Source of the DNA: Clostridiales bacterium
GTDB taxonomy: Bacteria; Bacillota; Clostridia; Oscillospirales; Oscillospiraceae
Direction: 5' to 3'
NCBI GenBank assembly: GCA_004557075.1
Contig: SFEX01000001.1
Coordinates: 1 to 64,000, forward strand
DNA length: 64,000 nt
Below the pieces are notes generated by a model. That model was not told the origin of the DNA, searched no databases, and worked only from the letters and a program-made list of their open reading frames with translations. Below are positions 16,232-24,148 of this stretch, one piece after another. Position numbers and translations under genes: made by a program. Position 1 is the stretch's first letter. Each line of letters begins with the position of its first letter.

Positions 16232-16368
16232 TGTTTGACAGCAAAAAGGCGGTTTCTCGTATGCTGCATGAAGATATAGAGCGACAGGCTGTTCGGAGGA
16301 TGGTGCGGCAAGCGCAGAAGGAGCAGCAGGCACATTATAAGAGAAAGCACAAAGAACAGGAACGGTAA
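16231..16368 (+). pseudogene. Orphan basic C-terminal fragment of a mobilisation-type gene
   Basis: A 45-residue reading frame starts with ATG directly where the helicase fragment stops. It is highly charged and helical (RMLHEDIERQAVRRMVRQAQ ... KHKEQER), like the tail of a relaxase or other element-borne DNA protein. I cannot name the family. No ribosome site precedes it, and it looks like the 3' end left by a deletion. Confidence 0.45.
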
Positions 16369-16382
16369 TTCCGTTCCTGTTC
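16354..16382. terminator. Perfect 12-bp hairpin over the stop codon
   Basis: GAACAGGAACGG (16354-16365) pairs with CCGTTCCTGTTC (16371-16382) around TAATT, which holds the stop codon. There is no strong T-run. It separates the remnant region from the convergent membrane operon. The 105 bp beyond it up to 16487 hold nothing I can identify. Confidence 0.5.
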
Positions 16383-16487
16383 CCAAGTGACATCTTTCTT
16401 AAAAAATATGGCCGCACGATTGTGCCCCACCTGCAAGAGTTGTAAAAAATCTTCATCTTGGAAAGCAAATTTTTACGGGCTCTTAAA

Positions 16488-16907
16488 TCAAACCTTTGCG
16501 GTCATCACGCTGCACCTAATTTGCACCAGCAGAAGTACCAGACTGACGCCCAACAAAATATGACCAATTCCGGCAATACCGGAAATGGCCGCACTCATAC
16601 CAGAGGAAAGTGCAGTTCCCAGTACCTGAGTCACGCCCCGCACTACAAACATCACCGCAGTCAGATTTAGGCCAATCTGATAAGCAACTAATATCCGGCC
16701 TGTCTTTGCCCCGGTGAAGGAAAAGTTCTTTTCCAGCAACAGCAGCAGAAGGAAAAACACCATCCCCAGCAGGAAGTAGTGGGTATGTACCACACCCAGA
16801 GTGGTTTTGTCGGTAAAGCCGTTGAACTTGGTGAACTCCCGATAAAACACGCCGCCGACCATGGCAAGGACAGCGTATAGCAAGGTCAGATTCATATAGC
16901 GTTTCAT
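16488..16907 (-). CDS. DUF2871-type four-helix membrane protein
   Basis: The 139-residue protein has four hydrophobic helices (about 5-20, 42-60, 72-92 and 108-130). The conserved HTHYFLLGMVFF segment lies at the start of helix 2. This layout matches the DUF2871 family, whose function is not known. It is the last gene of a three-gene membrane operon under a TetR regulator. The motif with two histidines next to a membrane helix could hold a metal or heme, but this is speculation. Confidence 0.7.
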   Translation of the reverse strand: MKRYMNLTLLYAVLAMVGGVFYREFTKFNGFTDKTTLGVVHTHYFLLGMVFFLLLLLLEKNFSFTGAKTGRILVAYQIGLNLTAVMFVVRGVTQVLGTALSSGMSAAISGIAGIGHILLGVSLVLLLVQIRCSVMTAKV

Positions 16908-16920
16908 GTTCTTTACTCCT

Positions 16921-17586
16921 TTATTTGCACTCTTTTTTCATGGCAAAGTAACCGATCAGCACGGTCCACACATAAGCGCAAGTCTTGGGGATCATGAGCA
17001 TTCCAATCATGGGAATGGTATCCGCCCACAGCACCACCGGGATATAGAAGCCAAAGCTCAGCACGATGGTCAACCACATCCAGCGGAACGCACGATCTTG
17101 ACACTCTTTTGCGCTGCGATAGAACAGCACGATTACCAGAAGCCCAAGCAGAGCAAAGGGAATGTTGCGGTAGATACCCCAGGAGAGAGGCGCGGACGCA
17201 CTGAGCCACTGGTTCTGCGGCATCATACACAGAGCGATCCGCACACCGGCCAGAATATATACAGCAGCAGTCAGACCACCTTGCCCTTTGACCTGATACC
17301 GCTGCCGCCACACATAGTAGAGCAACACATAGAAAATGGTCATGGTGACCGAGGTGATCCATTTGCCCAGTCCCAGGGGGATGGTATAATTCTCCAGGCC
17401 AGTGGTACACAGCGCCAAAGCACGGGGAATCAGGTGGAAGGAATCTCCCGCCCCCAGCACCACAGCCATCCAGCCAAACAACTTAAACTGGCTTTTTCCC
17501 TTGCTTCCTCGAATCATCAACACCCCAATGGTAATGACCGAAATCAGATAGACCGCATCGAACAAGGTTTCTACGATTGCTTGCAT
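16921..17586 (-). CDS. Hypothetical polytopic membrane protein
   Basis: I do not recognise this 221-residue protein. It has about seven hydrophobic segments spread evenly over the whole length and short basic loops (such as WRQRYQVK), which indicates an integral inner-membrane protein. The stop lies 14 bp before the next membrane gene. The start follows the upstream gene by 3 bp with AAGGAG before the ATG. Its neighbours, another small membrane protein and DUF2871, suggest the three work together in one membrane complex induced through the TetR regulator. Confidence 0.65.
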   Translation of the reverse strand: MQAIVETLFDAVYLISVITIGVLMIRGSKGKSQFKLFGWMAVVLGAGDSFHLIPRALALCTTGLENYTIPLGLGKWITSVTMTIFYVLLYYVWRQRYQVKGQGGLTAAVYILAGVRIALCMMPQNQWLSASAPLSWGIYRNIPFALLGLLVIVLFYRSAKECQDRAFRWMWLTIVLSFGFYIPVVLWADTIPMIGMLMIPKTCAYVWTVLIGYFAMKKECK

Positions 17587-17589
17587 AAC

Positions 17590-18042
17590 TTATTCTCCTT
17601 TATGATCCATTTTATTTTGAACTTTGGCATCGACCAGCACAGCTTTTCCAAAGTTACAGCCAAATAGTAATCCGGCCAGCAAAAGAGAGGCGCCCAAGCC
17701 GGTATAAAAGACGGCAATAAAACGCTCCGGGGCTAATCCGCTTACCCGCAGACCAATCCCGCCGGACATCATCACCGCCATGATAGCAAAGGCTTTTCCA
17801 TCAAAAAATTTCAAGAAGAAATGCCGTTCTTCCTTATACGAACGGATTCTGGTTGTATGCTTTTTTACCAGCTTTCCAAAGATGAATTTCTGAAACACAG
17901 CAAAAACCAGGATAGACAACAGAAAATTCAGCACGGACCGATAAGGTGGGTATGAAATCAGTCCTATGCGTAGAATGTTAAAGCCTGCCGCACTCCACAC
18001 CAAGCATGCGAAGAGCAGCAGGGTGTTGCGTTTTACTTTCAT
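17590..18042 (-). CDS. Hypothetical four-helix membrane protein
   Basis: This 150-residue protein has hydrophobic helices at about 7-26, 37-55, 85-103 and 110-130. A basic loop between helices 2 and 3 contains KKHTTRIRSYKEERH. No known family comes to mind. It is the first gene of the operon. The gene start has GGAGG, and the TGAAC-GGC-GTTCA operator lies 18 bp upstream of its ATG, so it should be directly repressed by the TetR protein encoded next to it. Confidence 0.65.
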   Translation of the reverse strand: MKVKRNTLLLFACLVWSAAGFNILRIGLISYPPYRSVLNFLLSILVFAVFQKFIFGKLVKKHTTRIRSYKEERHFFLKFFDGKAFAIMAVMMSGGIGLRVSGLAPERFIAVFYTGLGASLLLAGLLFGCNFGKAVLVDAKVQNKMDHKGE

Positions 18043-18059
18043 AGATTGCCTCCTTTAAT

Positions 18060-18072
18060 TGAACGGCGTTCA
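18060..18072. promoter_or_regulatory. TetR operator, copy 1 (membrane operon)
   Basis: TGAACGGCGTTCA is a perfect palindrome around a 3-bp centre. The same arms recur at 18685-18697 before the tetR gene. It lies 18 bp before the start of the membrane operon, inside its leader. Confidence 0.75.
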
Positions 18073-18085
18073 TTTTTCGGGATGG

Positions 18086-18113
18086 AAAATTCCCACTGTA
18101 AGGTGGGAATTTT
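18086..18113 (-). terminator. Terminator of the tetR gene
   Basis: AAAATTCCCAC pairs with GTGGGAATTTT around six bases; the stem overlaps the tetR stop codon. Both sides are A/T flanked, so it can work in both directions. Confidence 0.65.
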
Positions 18114-18669
18114 AATAAAGGGTTCTCCGGACAATTTCCAGCACAGCACTTGGGTCATAATCTTGGCGCAGCAAAGCAGACAGCATCAGGGAAAACAGAA
18201 CATCTGCGAATTTCTCCGTTGTAAACTGTTCGGTGAACGCATCCGGGCGAACTTTTCTGTCCAGCTTCAGGACGGAACACAGCCCCTCTAAAATATGCTG
18301 CCAGGTCTGCTGCATCCGCCGTTTTCCATCTGGCTTATCCTCCCGCATGAAGCCCAAAGAGTGGAGGGTGAAGAAACCGGGATACTGTTTGCAGCCGTAT
18401 TCCATTCTCCCGTACATCCAAGTAATACAGGCCTGCGTGTCTTGAAACACGGCTCCGTCTTCCGGGCTGTGAAAAATCTCACACCATACGCTTTCTACCG
18501 TGGCCCCTACCAGTGCCGATTTGGAATCAAAATAGTTGTAGATAGACCCCACAGATACGCCACAGGCAGAGGCAACAGAACGAATGCTGACCGCTGACCA
18601 ACCCTGCTCCCGGATCAACTCCCGGCTGGTTTTCAAAATTTCCTCTTTGGATGTGACAACAGTATTCAT
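18112..18669 (-). CDS. TetR-family transcriptional repressor
   Basis: The 185-residue protein has a standard TetR DNA-binding domain (residues 6-58; recognition helix in CGVSVGSIYNYFDSKSAL) and a helical ligand domain. The ATG has GAGGTGATC before it. A perfect TGAAC-AAT-GTTCA palindrome lies 15 bp upstream of the start, and a matching site precedes the adjacent membrane operon. It should therefore repress both itself and the three membrane genes until an inducer binds. The inducer is unknown. Confidence 0.9.
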   Translation of the reverse strand: MNTVVTSKEEILKTSRELIREQGWSAVSIRSVASACGVSVGSIYNYFDSKSALVGATVESVWCEIFHSPEDGAVFQDTQACITWMYGRMEYGCKQYPGFFTLHSLGFMREDKPDGKRRMQQTWQHILEGLCSVLKLDRKVRPDAFTEQFTTEKFADVLFSLMLSALLRQDYDPSAVLEIVRRTLY

Positions 18670-18684
18670 TCGATCACCTCAATA

Positions 18685-18697
18685 TGAACAATGTTCA
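18685..18697. promoter_or_regulatory. TetR operator, copy 2 (tetR autoregulation)
   Basis: TGAACAATGTTCA has the same arms as the site at 18060-18072 and lies immediately upstream of the tetR ribosome site. The palindrome extends one base further on each side. Confidence 0.75.
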
Positions 18698-18857
18698 TTA
18701 TATGCGTCCGTTTCGCTTTTGTCAAGTTCAATAATTCAGAAATTTAATCATAACATGAAATTTTATCTTCATCGAAATGAAATTTATCAATGACTTCTGA
18801 AATAAACTCCATATTATTGGTGTCCGGTAAATCTGATTACATAGGATATCATAAAAC

Positions 18858-19284
18858 TTGGATAAAACGCCCTTGACAAATCACTTTCCAGGTATAAATT
18901 TTCTTGTTGGAAATAATAACTGCGGGAAAACCACTATTTTTAAAGCGATTGATTTCCTCCTTTCGGGCAAGACAAAAGATGGTTGGATCTCTAAAGGAAA
19001 AGAAGACGAAGAATCATAATAAAACAGTTGGTCGTTCACTAACTAGCTTAGATGACTGGCTCAACGAACAGCCCAATATTTCAAAGACAGTCGTAGGAAA
19101 ACATGACAACTTTAATCCCAAAAGCAACAATAGAAGAGATTTGACAATGCCCGTTTACATTAGGAATTATATAGATCATCCTGGGGATGCTCCAAATCCA
19201 CAAAATATGCGCAGCAAACCTTCGAAGGCAGAAATAACAAATTCTATTCAATCAATGTTAACACTAATAAAAAATATTTCTTAA
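18858..19284 (+). pseudogene. Fragmented AAA ATPase (OLD/RecF-like), N- and C-terminal pieces
   Basis: In one frame (18858-19016) the sequence reads NHFPGINFLVGNNNCGKTT, a Walker A of the type found in overcoming-lysogenisation and RecF-like ATPases, followed by FKAIDFLLSG, and ends at a double stop. From about 19000 another frame continues to 19284 with RDLTMPVYIRNYIDHPGD and a helical tail, which looks like the C-terminus of a similar AAA ATPase. The usual N-terminal strand pair and the whole middle part are missing. The best reading is a defence-type ATPase gene worn down to its two ends. AT-rich composition differs from the core genes. Confidence 0.6.
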
Positions 19285-19290
19285 TTATTC

Positions 19291-19404
19291 ATGCACGGCT
19301 ATGATATCATGAGAAAAGCGTTAGTCTCTCTGACTTCAATGGAGCAGCGGATCGCTTTTATGAAAGGTCATTTTGAACAGAGGACGGAGAGAAATGAAGG
19401 ATAA
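19291..19404 (+). CDS. Small 37-residue frame overlapping the next start
   Basis: ATG at 19291 opens a frame reading MHGYDIMRKALVSLTSMEQ and onward to a stop at 19402-19404. It overlaps the start of the next gene (19394) by 11 bases, an arrangement suited to translational coupling. No ribosome site is seen, so it may equally be the tail of a decayed gene. Confidence 0.3.
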   Translation: MHGYDIMRKALVSLTSMEQRIAFMKGHFEQRTERNEG

Positions 19405-19654
19405 AAGCATCGAGCAGATCATCCGCGAGACCACCGAAGAGAACCAGAGTAAGACCGACTGGACGAAAGCTTGGAGCACCAAGTATCCGATCCTGAAAAC
19501 CTATCAGGCGGAGGTGGACATCCCGCATTACGCGCGACAGATCAGGGACATGCTCACCGAGCTGCAAAGCACCTGCGGTTACAGCGAGCAGGACGCCATG
19601 CTTGTGCTGAAGGACATACTGGCGCACGAATACATGGATAACCGCAAGAAGTAA
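19394..19654 (+). CDS. Hypothetical 86-residue helical protein
   Basis: I do not recognise this family. The protein is charged and mostly helical, with the segments KDKSIEQIIRETTEENQ and YARQIRDMLTELQS. It has no membrane segment. The ATG has GGAGAG about 5 bp upstream. A strong hairpin follows 17 bp after the stop. Small helical proteins of this kind are common on mobile elements, and this one sits among element remnants. Confidence 0.6.
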   Translation: MKDKSIEQIIRETTEENQSKTDWTKAWSTKYPILKTYQAEVDIPHYARQIRDMLTELQSTCGYSEQDAMLVLKDILAHEYMDNRKK

Positions 19655-19670
19655 AACGAGTAAAAAGAGA

Positions 19671-19698
19671 GGCCCACAGGCGTTTGCGCCTGTGGGCC
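19671..19698 (+). terminator. Hairpin after the 86-residue gene
   Basis: GGCCCACAGGCG pairs with CGCCTGTGGGCC around four bases, a 12-bp GC-rich stem. There is no T-run, so termination may be weak or involve Rho. Confidence 0.55.
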
Positions 19699-19804
19699 CA
19701 TTCAACACGAAAACGGTGTTATAATTGAATTGAACTACTTTAATTGGCGTATCATTTTGCTGTAATTACCTGCTTCCAGACACCTTTTGGGAGTAATATA
19801 GCAG

Positions 19805-19836
19805 AAAAAAGCACTTGCTTTGGCAAGTGCTTTTTT
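19805..19836. terminator. Bidirectional terminator
   Basis: A perfect 14-bp stem with A6 on one side and T6 on the other; the loop is TTTG. Confidence 0.85.
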
Positions 19837-19976
19837 CAACGAAATCCGTCCTTGGACGGATTTCATTTCACTTGATTCGGCAGCATCAAATATCACAATG
19901 ACCACAGGCCATTATATCACATTTTGCAAAGCAAAATATATCACTCTTTTTGCAAAGACAAGAATGAGGTTATTAT

Positions 19977-20303
19977 TTGATTTCCTTTAATGATATTTCC
20001 AAATTATTTTCATTTAATTTGGAAAATAAGTATTGCATTGAAATCGCATTCTCAGTCAAAGGATATCCGAAATATCAATACTGCTGGATGGGCAAAATGC
20101 CCGACGACCAGAATAAAGAAAAAGAGCTATACTGGTATGGCTTGACTGATGATGGCAGTGAAGGCTATGATTATTACAATTTTGAGGACTTTTCCAGTGC
20201 TCCTGCTTTTGACGGGAAGTCGTTAAAAGAACTATGGGATGACATTGAAATACTATATATAAATGGCTGTGATCCGGAAAATATGATACGGTCATATCTT
20301 TAA
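19977..20303 (+). CDS. Hypothetical 108-residue acidic protein
   Basis: I cannot name this protein. It is acidic and rich in Tyr/Trp, with the run WMGKMPDDQNKEKELYWYG and a C-terminal DGKSLKELWDDIEILYING. No signal or membrane segment is seen. The start is a TTG at 19977 with GAGG 7 bp upstream. A solo gene with its own terminator in an accessory stretch, it has the size and acidity of immunity proteins, but no toxin gene lies beside it. Confidence 0.6.
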   Translation: MISFNDISKLFSFNLENKYCIEIAFSVKGYPKYQYCWMGKMPDDQNKEKELYWYGLTDDGSEGYDYYNFEDFSSAPAFDGKSLKELWDDIEILYINGCDPENMIRSYL

Positions 20304-20333
20304 ACCAATTTTTTCATACCCGTTTGCAAAATC

Positions 20334-20364
20334 GGAGCAAGCTGTATACAGCTTGCTCCTTTTA
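20334..20364. terminator. Bidirectional terminator between convergent genes
   Basis: A perfect 13-bp palindrome (GGAGCAAGCTGTA with its complement) followed by TTTTATTAT. It serves the gene before it and the convergent GyrI-like gene ending at 20365. Confidence 0.85.
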
Positions 20365-21000
20365 TTATATTATCTTCCTAATCGGATGCCGTATCACAGT
20401 CTTCCATTTTTCAGGCGCTACCTTTCTCGCATCCGAAAGATAAATCTCATGGTGAAGTCTGCTGGAGGAGAAATCATTTTCGTAGCCCTGCTCGGCAATA
20501 TAGCTGTCCATCAAAGCAACGCTTGCAGGCTCGTCATCGAACGGACCGATGTGCATCATCTGAACGCACAGCCCTTCTTCAATCGTCATGAACTCGACGG
20601 CGGAGAAGTCCTGCTTTTTCTTCTTTTCCGCCTCCGCAACTGCCCACTTGAAATCCTCCTGCTCGACAAAATCCGGGAGCCGGATAACGGAGATCCAGTG
20701 AAACAGGTCTTTTTGCGTGTAATCAAAGCCGTAGATACCATCCTGCCACCAAAAGCCCTCCAGAGGCGGAACAACGTAGTCAAAATATCCTTCAATTTGA
20801 CGATCACCTTTTTTGCTCATTTTGATAGTGAACGCAACGCCGTACAGCAGGCCAATGGACGCCTTGTACTCTCCGCCTTCCTCGTTCGGGTTTCCCGTAC
20901 CGCGAACGGCGATATAGTTCATGCTGGGCACGGTGACGATCTCCGGTTTGGCTTTCGGCATATAAAACTCTTTATACTCTTTTTTATAATCAAATGCCAT
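20365..21000 (-). CDS. GyrI-like small-molecule-binding protein
   Basis: The 211-residue protein belongs to the stand-alone GyrI-like group (SOUL/BacterBP fold): it begins FDYKKEYKEFYMPKAKPEIV, and contains VPSMNYIAVRGTGNPN, VVPPLEGFWW and the late HIGPFDDEPASV segment that lines the pocket. No DNA-binding domain is attached. Such proteins bind lipophilic or cyclic molecules, and some hydrolyse them; the substrate here is unknown. It is transcribed alone between two terminators. Confidence 0.85.
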   Translation of the reverse strand: MAFDYKKEYKEFYMPKAKPEIVTVPSMNYIAVRGTGNPNEEGGEYKASIGLLYGVAFTIKMSKKGDRQIEGYFDYVVPPLEGFWWQDGIYGFDYTQKDLFHWISVIRLPDFVEQEDFKWAVAEAEKKKKQDFSAVEFMTIEEGLCVQMMHIGPFDDEPASVALMDSYIAEQGYENDFSSSRLHHEIYLSDARKVAPEKWKTVIRHPIRKII

Positions 21001-21026
21001 AATGATTTTTCACCTCTTTTATCAGA

Positions 21027-21059
21027 GAAAAACTCCCGCTTATACGGCGGGAGTTTTTT
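21027..21059. terminator. Terminator between ireB and the GyrI-like gene
   Basis: ACTCCCGC (21032-21039) pairs with GCGGGAGT (21047-21054), flanked by A5 and T6. On the minus strand it ends the ireB transcript. Confidence 0.85.
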
Positions 21060-21066
21060 CGTTTTA

Positions 21067-21318
21067 CTATTCATCTTCTGTTCCGAGGTAACTTGTAAGC
21101 AGCTCGTGCATGAGCTCGTCCCTGTCAATACGGCAGATAAGGCTGCGCGCATTGTTGTAATTTGTGATGTAAGTTGGATCCTCGGAAAGAATGTATCCGA
21201 CAAGCTGGTTAATAGGATTATAACCTTTAACCTTCAGAGAATTGTATACGGACGACAGGATTTCTCTCATTTCGGTCTTGCTGTCGATAACTGTGAATTT
21301 TCTTGTTATGTCTTCCAT
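21067..21318 (-). CDS. ireB: IreB-family regulatory phosphoprotein (UPF0297)
   Basis: The 83-residue protein is a clear IreB homologue: MEDITRKFTV, the central VYNSLKVKGYNPINQLVGYILSEDP stretch and RDELMHELLTSYL. In enterococci IreB is phosphorylated by the serine/threonine kinase IreK on an N-terminal threonine and influences cell-wall stress and cephalosporin resistance; the Thr in DITRKFT is present here. The ATG at 21318 has GAGGAGGG before it and is preferred to an upstream in-frame codon. Its usual neighbours (alaS, the Holliday-junction resolvase gene) are absent. Confidence 0.9.
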   Translation of the reverse strand: MEDITRKFTVIDSKTEMREILSSVYNSLKVKGYNPINQLVGYILSEDPTYITNYNNARSLICRIDRDELMHELLTSYLGTEDE

Positions 21319-21431
21319 AATTAATCCCTCCTCGGTCAATATAGTTTCTTGGAATCATTATAACCAGTTTATGCGTGATTGTAAAGGAGATATGCGTGAA
21401 ATAATTCCTCAGGTGCAATAATTTGGGCAGT

Positions 21432-24134
21432 TTATCTTATGATTGCGCCTAATTTTTCCTCCAGAGCATCCAGAACCGCCCGCATTGTCTCCTCGGCGTG
21501 ATCGTCTGTAAGGGTCTGATCGTCTGCTCTCATGGTCAGGGAGAAGGCAACCGACTTCTTTCCCTCGGCGATATGGCTGCCGGTGTAGATATCAAACAGG
21601 CTGCAATCCTTGAGATACTTTCCGCCCGACGCCATGATGCAGTCGATGAGCTTTGCGACGGGTATCGCGGCGTCGCACACAACGGCGATGTCACGAGTGA
21701 CGGCGGGGAACTTGGGCAGGGGGGTATAGACCGGATCGTTGCCCTTAGCAAGCATGAGCTCATCGATAGCAAGCTCTGCGCAGTAGAACTCAGCGTCCAC
21801 ACCGTAATTTGCCGCGACCAGAGGGTGAATCTGACCGAACACACCGATGCAGCGTGAGCCGCACCAGACAGTAGCGCAGCGGCCGGGATGATAGGAGGGA
21901 TTATCGGCGCATGCCTCAAAACGAACATCCTCTGCGCGGATGTCGCTCATAACGGCCTCGACAAGTCCTTTCAGGTCGAAGAAGCTCGCCTTGGGACCGT
22001 AGGTGCCTGTGGTGAGGAACTTTGACTCTACTGCGAGTCCGTCCTCGCCGCCAAGCTTATATATCCTGCCCAGCTCATACAGCTTAACTGCTTTGTTGCG
22101 GAAATTGTAGTTGCGGGTCAGAATCTCCAGCATGGAGGGCAGAGTAGTGGTGCGCATGATGGAGGTGTCCTCGCCGAGAGGGTTGAGAATTTTGAAGCTC
22201 TCGCGCCTCGGATCGTCGGATGCCCAGCGAATCTTATCGTAATAGGTGGGGGAGATAAAGGAGTAGGTTATGATCTCGTCATAACCTGCTGCGCGGCAGA
22301 GAGCGCCGAGCTGGCGCTCAAGAAGCTGCTCGTCAGAGTAGCCGCCGAGCGTGCTTTCGCCGTGGACGAGCGTGCAAGGAATGTTGTTGTACCCGAAGAA
22401 GCGGGCGACCTCCTCGGCAAGATCCGAGTAGTGCTCAACATCGCCTCTCCAGGACGGAACGCTTATTGTATCTCCGTCAACGCCGAATTGCAGGCTCCTG
22501 AGAATGTCGCGCATACGCTCTGCGGAAACGTCGGTTCCCAGCAGCGCGTTTATCTTTTCGGGGCGGAGAGCCAAAACGGTCGGCTCAGGAAGCTTGTTTA
22601 CAACGTCTATAACTCCGTCAACGACCTCGCCTGCGCCGAGCATTTCAACAAGCTCGCAGGCGCGGTTTACGGCGGGAAGCGTGTTCATCGGGTCAAGACC
22701 CTTTTCAAACTTCGCGGAGGCCTCTGTGCGCATGCCGAGCGCAAGTGCGCCTTTGCGGATACAGGTACCGTCAAAGTTTGCAGACTCAAATACTACGTCC
22801 ACGGTATCCGAAACGATCTCGCTGTTCTCGCCGCCCATGATGCCTGCAAGGCCGACTGCGCGGGTGTCGTCGGCGATAACGAGCATATTAGAGGTGAGCT
22901 TCCTGACGTTGCCGTCGAGCGTTGTGAGCTCCTCGCCACGCTCTGCGCGGCGAACGATTATCTTTCCACCCTTGACATAGCGGTAATCAAACGCGTGCAT
23001 TGGCTGGCCGTATTCCATCATGACGTAGTTTGTGATGTCAACGATGTTGTTTATCGGCCTTACGCCCATGGCTCTCAGGCGCTCGCGCATCCACTTGGGA
23101 GAGGGAGCAATCTTAACATTGCGCACCATGCGCGCCGTGTAGCGGGGACACAGCTCCTCGGCGGGAACTTCGACCTTGAGAAGCTCGTCCAACTTGCCAT
23201 CGGCTCCGCCTTTTACCTGCGGCTCATGGAGTTTAAGCTGCTTGCCGAAGGTTGCCGCCGCTTCGCGGGCAAGGCCGATAACTGAGAGACAGTCGGGGCG
23301 GTTGGGGGTTATCTCAAACTCGATAACGTGGTCATCCGCACCGATAATGGGCTTTATATCATCGCCGGGCTTTACGCCGTCCTCGTGAAGAACGAAAATG
23401 CCGTCGGCGAGGCAGTGCGGAAACTCTGCCTGCTGTGCGCGAAGATCGTCAAGGGTGCAAACCATGCCGGAGGCAGCATTGTACGCAAGCAGGTCGCCCT
23501 CGTGAATGTTCTGGCAGTCGGTCTCGATATCAAGCTCCGAGCCGCCTATATCGAGCGTGCACTTATATGTGTTCACACCTATGGTATCAGTGTCAAGAAC
23601 CTTTGCGGCGACGACGGGGCCGAAAACCTTATCGCCGGCCTTGATATCGGCGGGGATGGAGGGCTTTTCGGGGTCGATCGGGTGATAATCGTTCAAAAGC
23701 GCCGCAGCTTTGATGACCGCGTAGGGGAAATCGCGCTCGTCAAGCCCAAGCTCCGAGAGCGAGCAGAGCATTCCGTTTGATACTTCACCGCGCAGCTTGC
23801 CTTTGGTTATCTTCTTGCCGCCTGGCAGACGCGCGTTGTGGAGCGCTGCCGGTACGATATCGCCAACATGGATGTTCCATGCACCGGTGACGATCTGAAC
23901 AGGCTCGGCCTCGCCGACATCAATGCTGCATATCCACATATGGTCGGAATTGGGGTGCTTTACCATGGAGAGTATCTTGCCCGCCAATACGTTTTCTATT
24001 TCGGCACCAAGCTCCTCGTAGGTCTCAACCTTAGAGCCGGAGAGGGTCATAGCCTCGGAAAATTCGCGGTCGTCTATATCACTGACGGACACGCCGTCAA
24101 CAAACTCTGTGAGCCATTTTCTGCTTAAATTCAT
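21432..24134 (-). CDS. pheT: Phenylalanine-tRNA ligase beta subunit, with an inserted second OB-like domain
   Basis: The 900-residue subunit has the expected order: N-terminal tRNA-binding OB fold (about 44-120), B3/B4 editing region, B5 domain, catalytic-like core and C-terminal anticodon-binding ferredoxin fold (about 805-900). Bacterial PheT is usually about 790-820 residues. The excess is an insertion of about 110 residues (roughly 134-243) between GMLCSLSELGLDE and DGIFVLHEDG. That insertion resembles the first OB domain: VVAAKVLDTDTIG ... CTLDIGG ... CQNIHEGDLLAYNAA against VLAGKILSMVKHP ... CSIDVGE ... AWNIHVGDIVPAALHNA. pheS lies 14 bp upstream in the same operon. Confidence 0.95.
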   Translation of the reverse strand: MNLSRKWLTEFVDGVSVSDIDDREFSEAMTLSGSKVETYEELGAEIENVLAGKILSMVKHPNSDHMWICSIDVGEAEPVQIVTGAWNIHVGDIVPAALHNARLPGGKKITKGKLRGEVSNGMLCSLSELGLDERDFPYAVIKAAALLNDYHPIDPEKPSIPADIKAGDKVFGPVVAAKVLDTDTIGVNTYKCTLDIGGSELDIETDCQNIHEGDLLAYNAASGMVCTLDDLRAQQAEFPHCLADGIFVLHEDGVKPGDDIKPIIGADDHVIEFEITPNRPDCLSVIGLAREAAATFGKQLKLHEPQVKGGADGKLDELLKVEVPAEELCPRYTARMVRNVKIAPSPKWMRERLRAMGVRPINNIVDITNYVMMEYGQPMHAFDYRYVKGGKIIVRRAERGEELTTLDGNVRKLTSNMLVIADDTRAVGLAGIMGGENSEIVSDTVDVVFESANFDGTCIRKGALALGMRTEASAKFEKGLDPMNTLPAVNRACELVEMLGAGEVVDGVIDVVNKLPEPTVLALRPEKINALLGTDVSAERMRDILRSLQFGVDGDTISVPSWRGDVEHYSDLAEEVARFFGYNNIPCTLVHGESTLGGYSDEQLLERQLGALCRAAGYDEIITYSFISPTYYDKIRWASDDPRRESFKILNPLGEDTSIMRTTTLPSMLEILTRNYNFRNKAVKLYELGRIYKLGGEDGLAVESKFLTTGTYGPKASFFDLKGLVEAVMSDIRAEDVRFEACADNPSYHPGRCATVWCGSRCIGVFGQIHPLVAANYGVDAEFYCAELAIDELMLAKGNDPVYTPLPKFPAVTRDIAVVCDAAIPVAKLIDCIMASGGKYLKDCSLFDIYTGSHIAEGKKSVAFSLTMRADDQTLTDDHAEETMRAVLDALEEKLGAIIR

Positions 24135-24148
24135 CGTCTTATCCTCCT

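Larger units (their letters stand above)
19655..19976. other. Gene-free stretch with three hairpins
   Basis: About 320 bp hold no convincing gene. Besides the 19671 hairpin there is a near-perfect terminator (A6-GCACTTGC ... GCAAGTGC-T6, 19805-19836) and a third hairpin (GAAATCCGTCC / GGACGGATTTC, 19841-19864). The rest is AT-rich leader for the next gene, with GCAAA repeats around 19924-19960. Confidence 0.6.
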
